Assembly: GCA_035524315.1 (NCBI GenBank)
Contig: DATKPD010000078.1
Span: 62,001-126,000 of the forward strand
Reading direction: 5' to 3'
DNA: 64,000 nt
From: BOG-938 sp035524315
GTDB taxonomy: Bacteria > Pseudomonadota > Alphaproteobacteria > Caulobacterales > Caulobacteraceae
In this document: in pieces, positions 63,098 to 64,000 of the stretch
Layout: every line of letters starts with the position of its first letter
How positions within the stretch are numbered: the first letter of the stretch is position 1
Made by a program: the position numbers and the translations under genes
The notes under the pieces: model-generated
Databases searched by the model: none
Seen by the model: only the letters and a program-made list of their open reading frames with translations
What the model was told of the DNA's origin: nothing

Positions 63098-64000
63098 TCA
63101 GCGCACCCGAAGGCGCGGCGCATCGCTCGCCGCGCCGATCTCGCCGACCACGGCAGCGTGCCCGAAGCCGTGGCGACGGAAGATCGCCAGCACCGCGTCC
63201 AGCGCCGAGGGCGAGCACGCAACAAGAAGCCCGCCGCTGGTCTGCGGATCGCTGAGCAGCGCCTGGTCAACGTCGGCAAACCCGCTCGGCAGAACGACCT
63301 CGGCGCCGTATCCCGCCCAGTTGCGGCCCGAGGCGCCCGTGACGAAGCCCTGCTCCGCCAGATCGCGCGCGCCCGCCAGCAACGGCGCGGCCGACCAGTC
63401 CAGATGCACGTCACAGCCTGAGCCGCGCGCCATCTCCAGCGCATGCCCCGCCAGACCGAAGCCGGTCACGTCGGTCAGGGCGTGCACGCTCTCCAGCGCA
63501 GCCAGGTCGGGCCCAGGCGTATTGAGCTGGGTCGTGGCGCCAATCATCTGGCGGTAGGCTTCATCGCTGAGCTGGCCCTCCTTGAGCGCCGCCGACATCA
63601 CGCCTACGCCCAGCGGCTTGCCCAGCACCAGCACATCGCCCGGTTGTGCGCCCGAATTGCGCTTGATCCGGTCCGGATGACCGAGCCCCAGCGCTACCAG
63701 CCCGTATATCGCTTCAACGGAATCGATGGTGTGCCCGCCCGCGATGGGAATGCCCGCGGCCTGGCACGCCATTGCGCCGCCCTGCAGGATGCGGCCGATG
63801 GTGTCCTTGGACAGGACGTTGATCGGCATGCCGACCAGGGCGAGGGCCATGATCGGCCGTCCGCCCATGGCGTAGACGTCGCTGATCGCGTTGGTCGCGG
63901 CGATACGGCCGAAATCGACCGGATCATCGACGATCGGCATGAAGAAGTCGGTGGTGGCGATCAGGGCCTGGTCATCGTTGAGCCGATAGACGGCCGCGTC
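63098..64000 (-). CDS. selD: Selenide,water dikinase (selenophosphate synthetase), 5' part off window
   Basis: About 300 residues of the C-terminal part are visible; the start and the N-terminal catalytic Cys/Sec loop lie beyond the right edge. Signature regions: TTDFFMPIVDDPVDFGRIAA, NAISDVYAMGGRP, GGHTIDSVEAIYGL, LTDVTGFGLAGHALEMA. It makes selenophosphate from selenide and ATP for selenoprotein or selenouridine formation. It is convergent with the thiolase, 3 bases apart. No other selenium gene is in the window. Confidence 0.95.
   Translation of the reverse strand, partial: DAAVYRLNDDQALIATTDFFMPIVDDPVDFGRIAATNAISDVYAMGGRPIMALALVGMPINVLSKDTIGRILQGGAMACQAAGIPIAGGHTIDSVEAIYGLVALGLGHPDRIKRNSGAQPGDVLVLGKPLGVGVMSAALKEGQLSDEAYRQMIGATTQLNTPGPDLAALESVHALTDVTGFGLAGHALEMARGSGCDVHLDWSAAPLLAGARDLAEQGFVTGASGRNWAGYGAEVVLPSGFADVDQALLSDPQTSGGLLVACSPSALDAVLAIFRRHGFGHAAVVGEIGAASDAPRLRVR

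Noticed and set aside
1..64000. Search for tRNA, rRNA, insertion sequences and phage genes
   Set aside because: No cloverleaf with CCA-type ends, rRNA signature, transposase, integrase or terminal inverted repeat was seen by eye; short RNA genes could have been missed.

Overview
The window is GC-rich, densely packed chromosomal DNA from a Gram-negative alphaproteobacterium. The best guess is a Caulobacterales member (Caulobacter/Phenylobacterium-like), with Sphingomonadales as the alternative. Grounds are three large TonB-dependent receptors, a FecI/FecR-type sigma/anti-sigma pair, frequent GTG/TTG starts with GGAGG-type ribosome sites, and a glx/sox-type amine locus like those of other Alphaproteobacteria. 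The taxonomic call is inference. I see no tRNA, rRNA, CRISPR array, phage or insertion sequence.

Region 1 (1-7.5 kb): a TonB-dependent receptor cut by the left edge, a GntR regulator, glutathione-dependent formaldehyde dehydrogenase (frmA), a small secreted protein, a LacI regulator and a low-molecular-weight tyrosine phosphatase.

Region 2 (7.5-23 kb) is the most coherent block. A GlxA-type regulator diverges from a four-subunit sarcosine-oxidase-like enzyme, followed by purU, a PP2C-phosphatase/kinase fusion, an APC permease, an XRE-cupin regulator, three split glutamate-synthase-like genes and a type III glutamine-synthetase-like gene. Together these match the N-methylglutamate route for methylamine use. 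GmaS makes gamma-glutamylmethylamide, MgsABC makes N-methylglutamate, and MgdABCD oxidises it, releasing C1 units to tetrahydrofolate or as formaldehyde. PurU and FrmA then lead to formate. A palindromic motif of the form TTTCC-N-GGAAA recurs before the permease, mgsA and frmA.

Region 3 (23-36.7 kb): an acetyltransferase, two secreted esterase/hydrolases, a second receptor (paralogue of the first), a FecA-like receptor with a signalling domain, a TPR-glycosyltransferase-like protein, and the FecR/FecI pair.

Region 4 (36.8-44 kb): a possible 42-residue membrane protein, an isoquinoline 1-oxidoreductase-type molybdoenzyme (iorAB) behind a perfect 17-bp palindrome, two aldo/keto reductases (one lacking the usual catalytic His) and a secreted lactonase-type beta-propeller.

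Region 5 (44-52.5 kb): a sulfonate/nitrate-type ABC importer, a tandem pair of cytosolic beta-propellers behind an AT-rich regulatory island, a CapA-like protein and an alpha/beta hydrolase.

Region 6 (52.7-57.4 kb) is the least familiar. A LysR-type regulator with two DNA-binding domains is followed by an acyl-CoA-dehydrogenase-like flavoprotein lacking the usual catalytic Glu, a PhnD-like binding protein without a signal peptide, and a ferritin-like diiron protein fused to a TusA-like domain lacking its Cys. I regard this as the best candidate for an undescribed system.

Region 7 (57.5-64 kb): a Tat-exported transglutaminase-like protein, trxB, a fused fatty-acid beta-oxidation enzyme with its thiolase, and selD, cut by the right edge.
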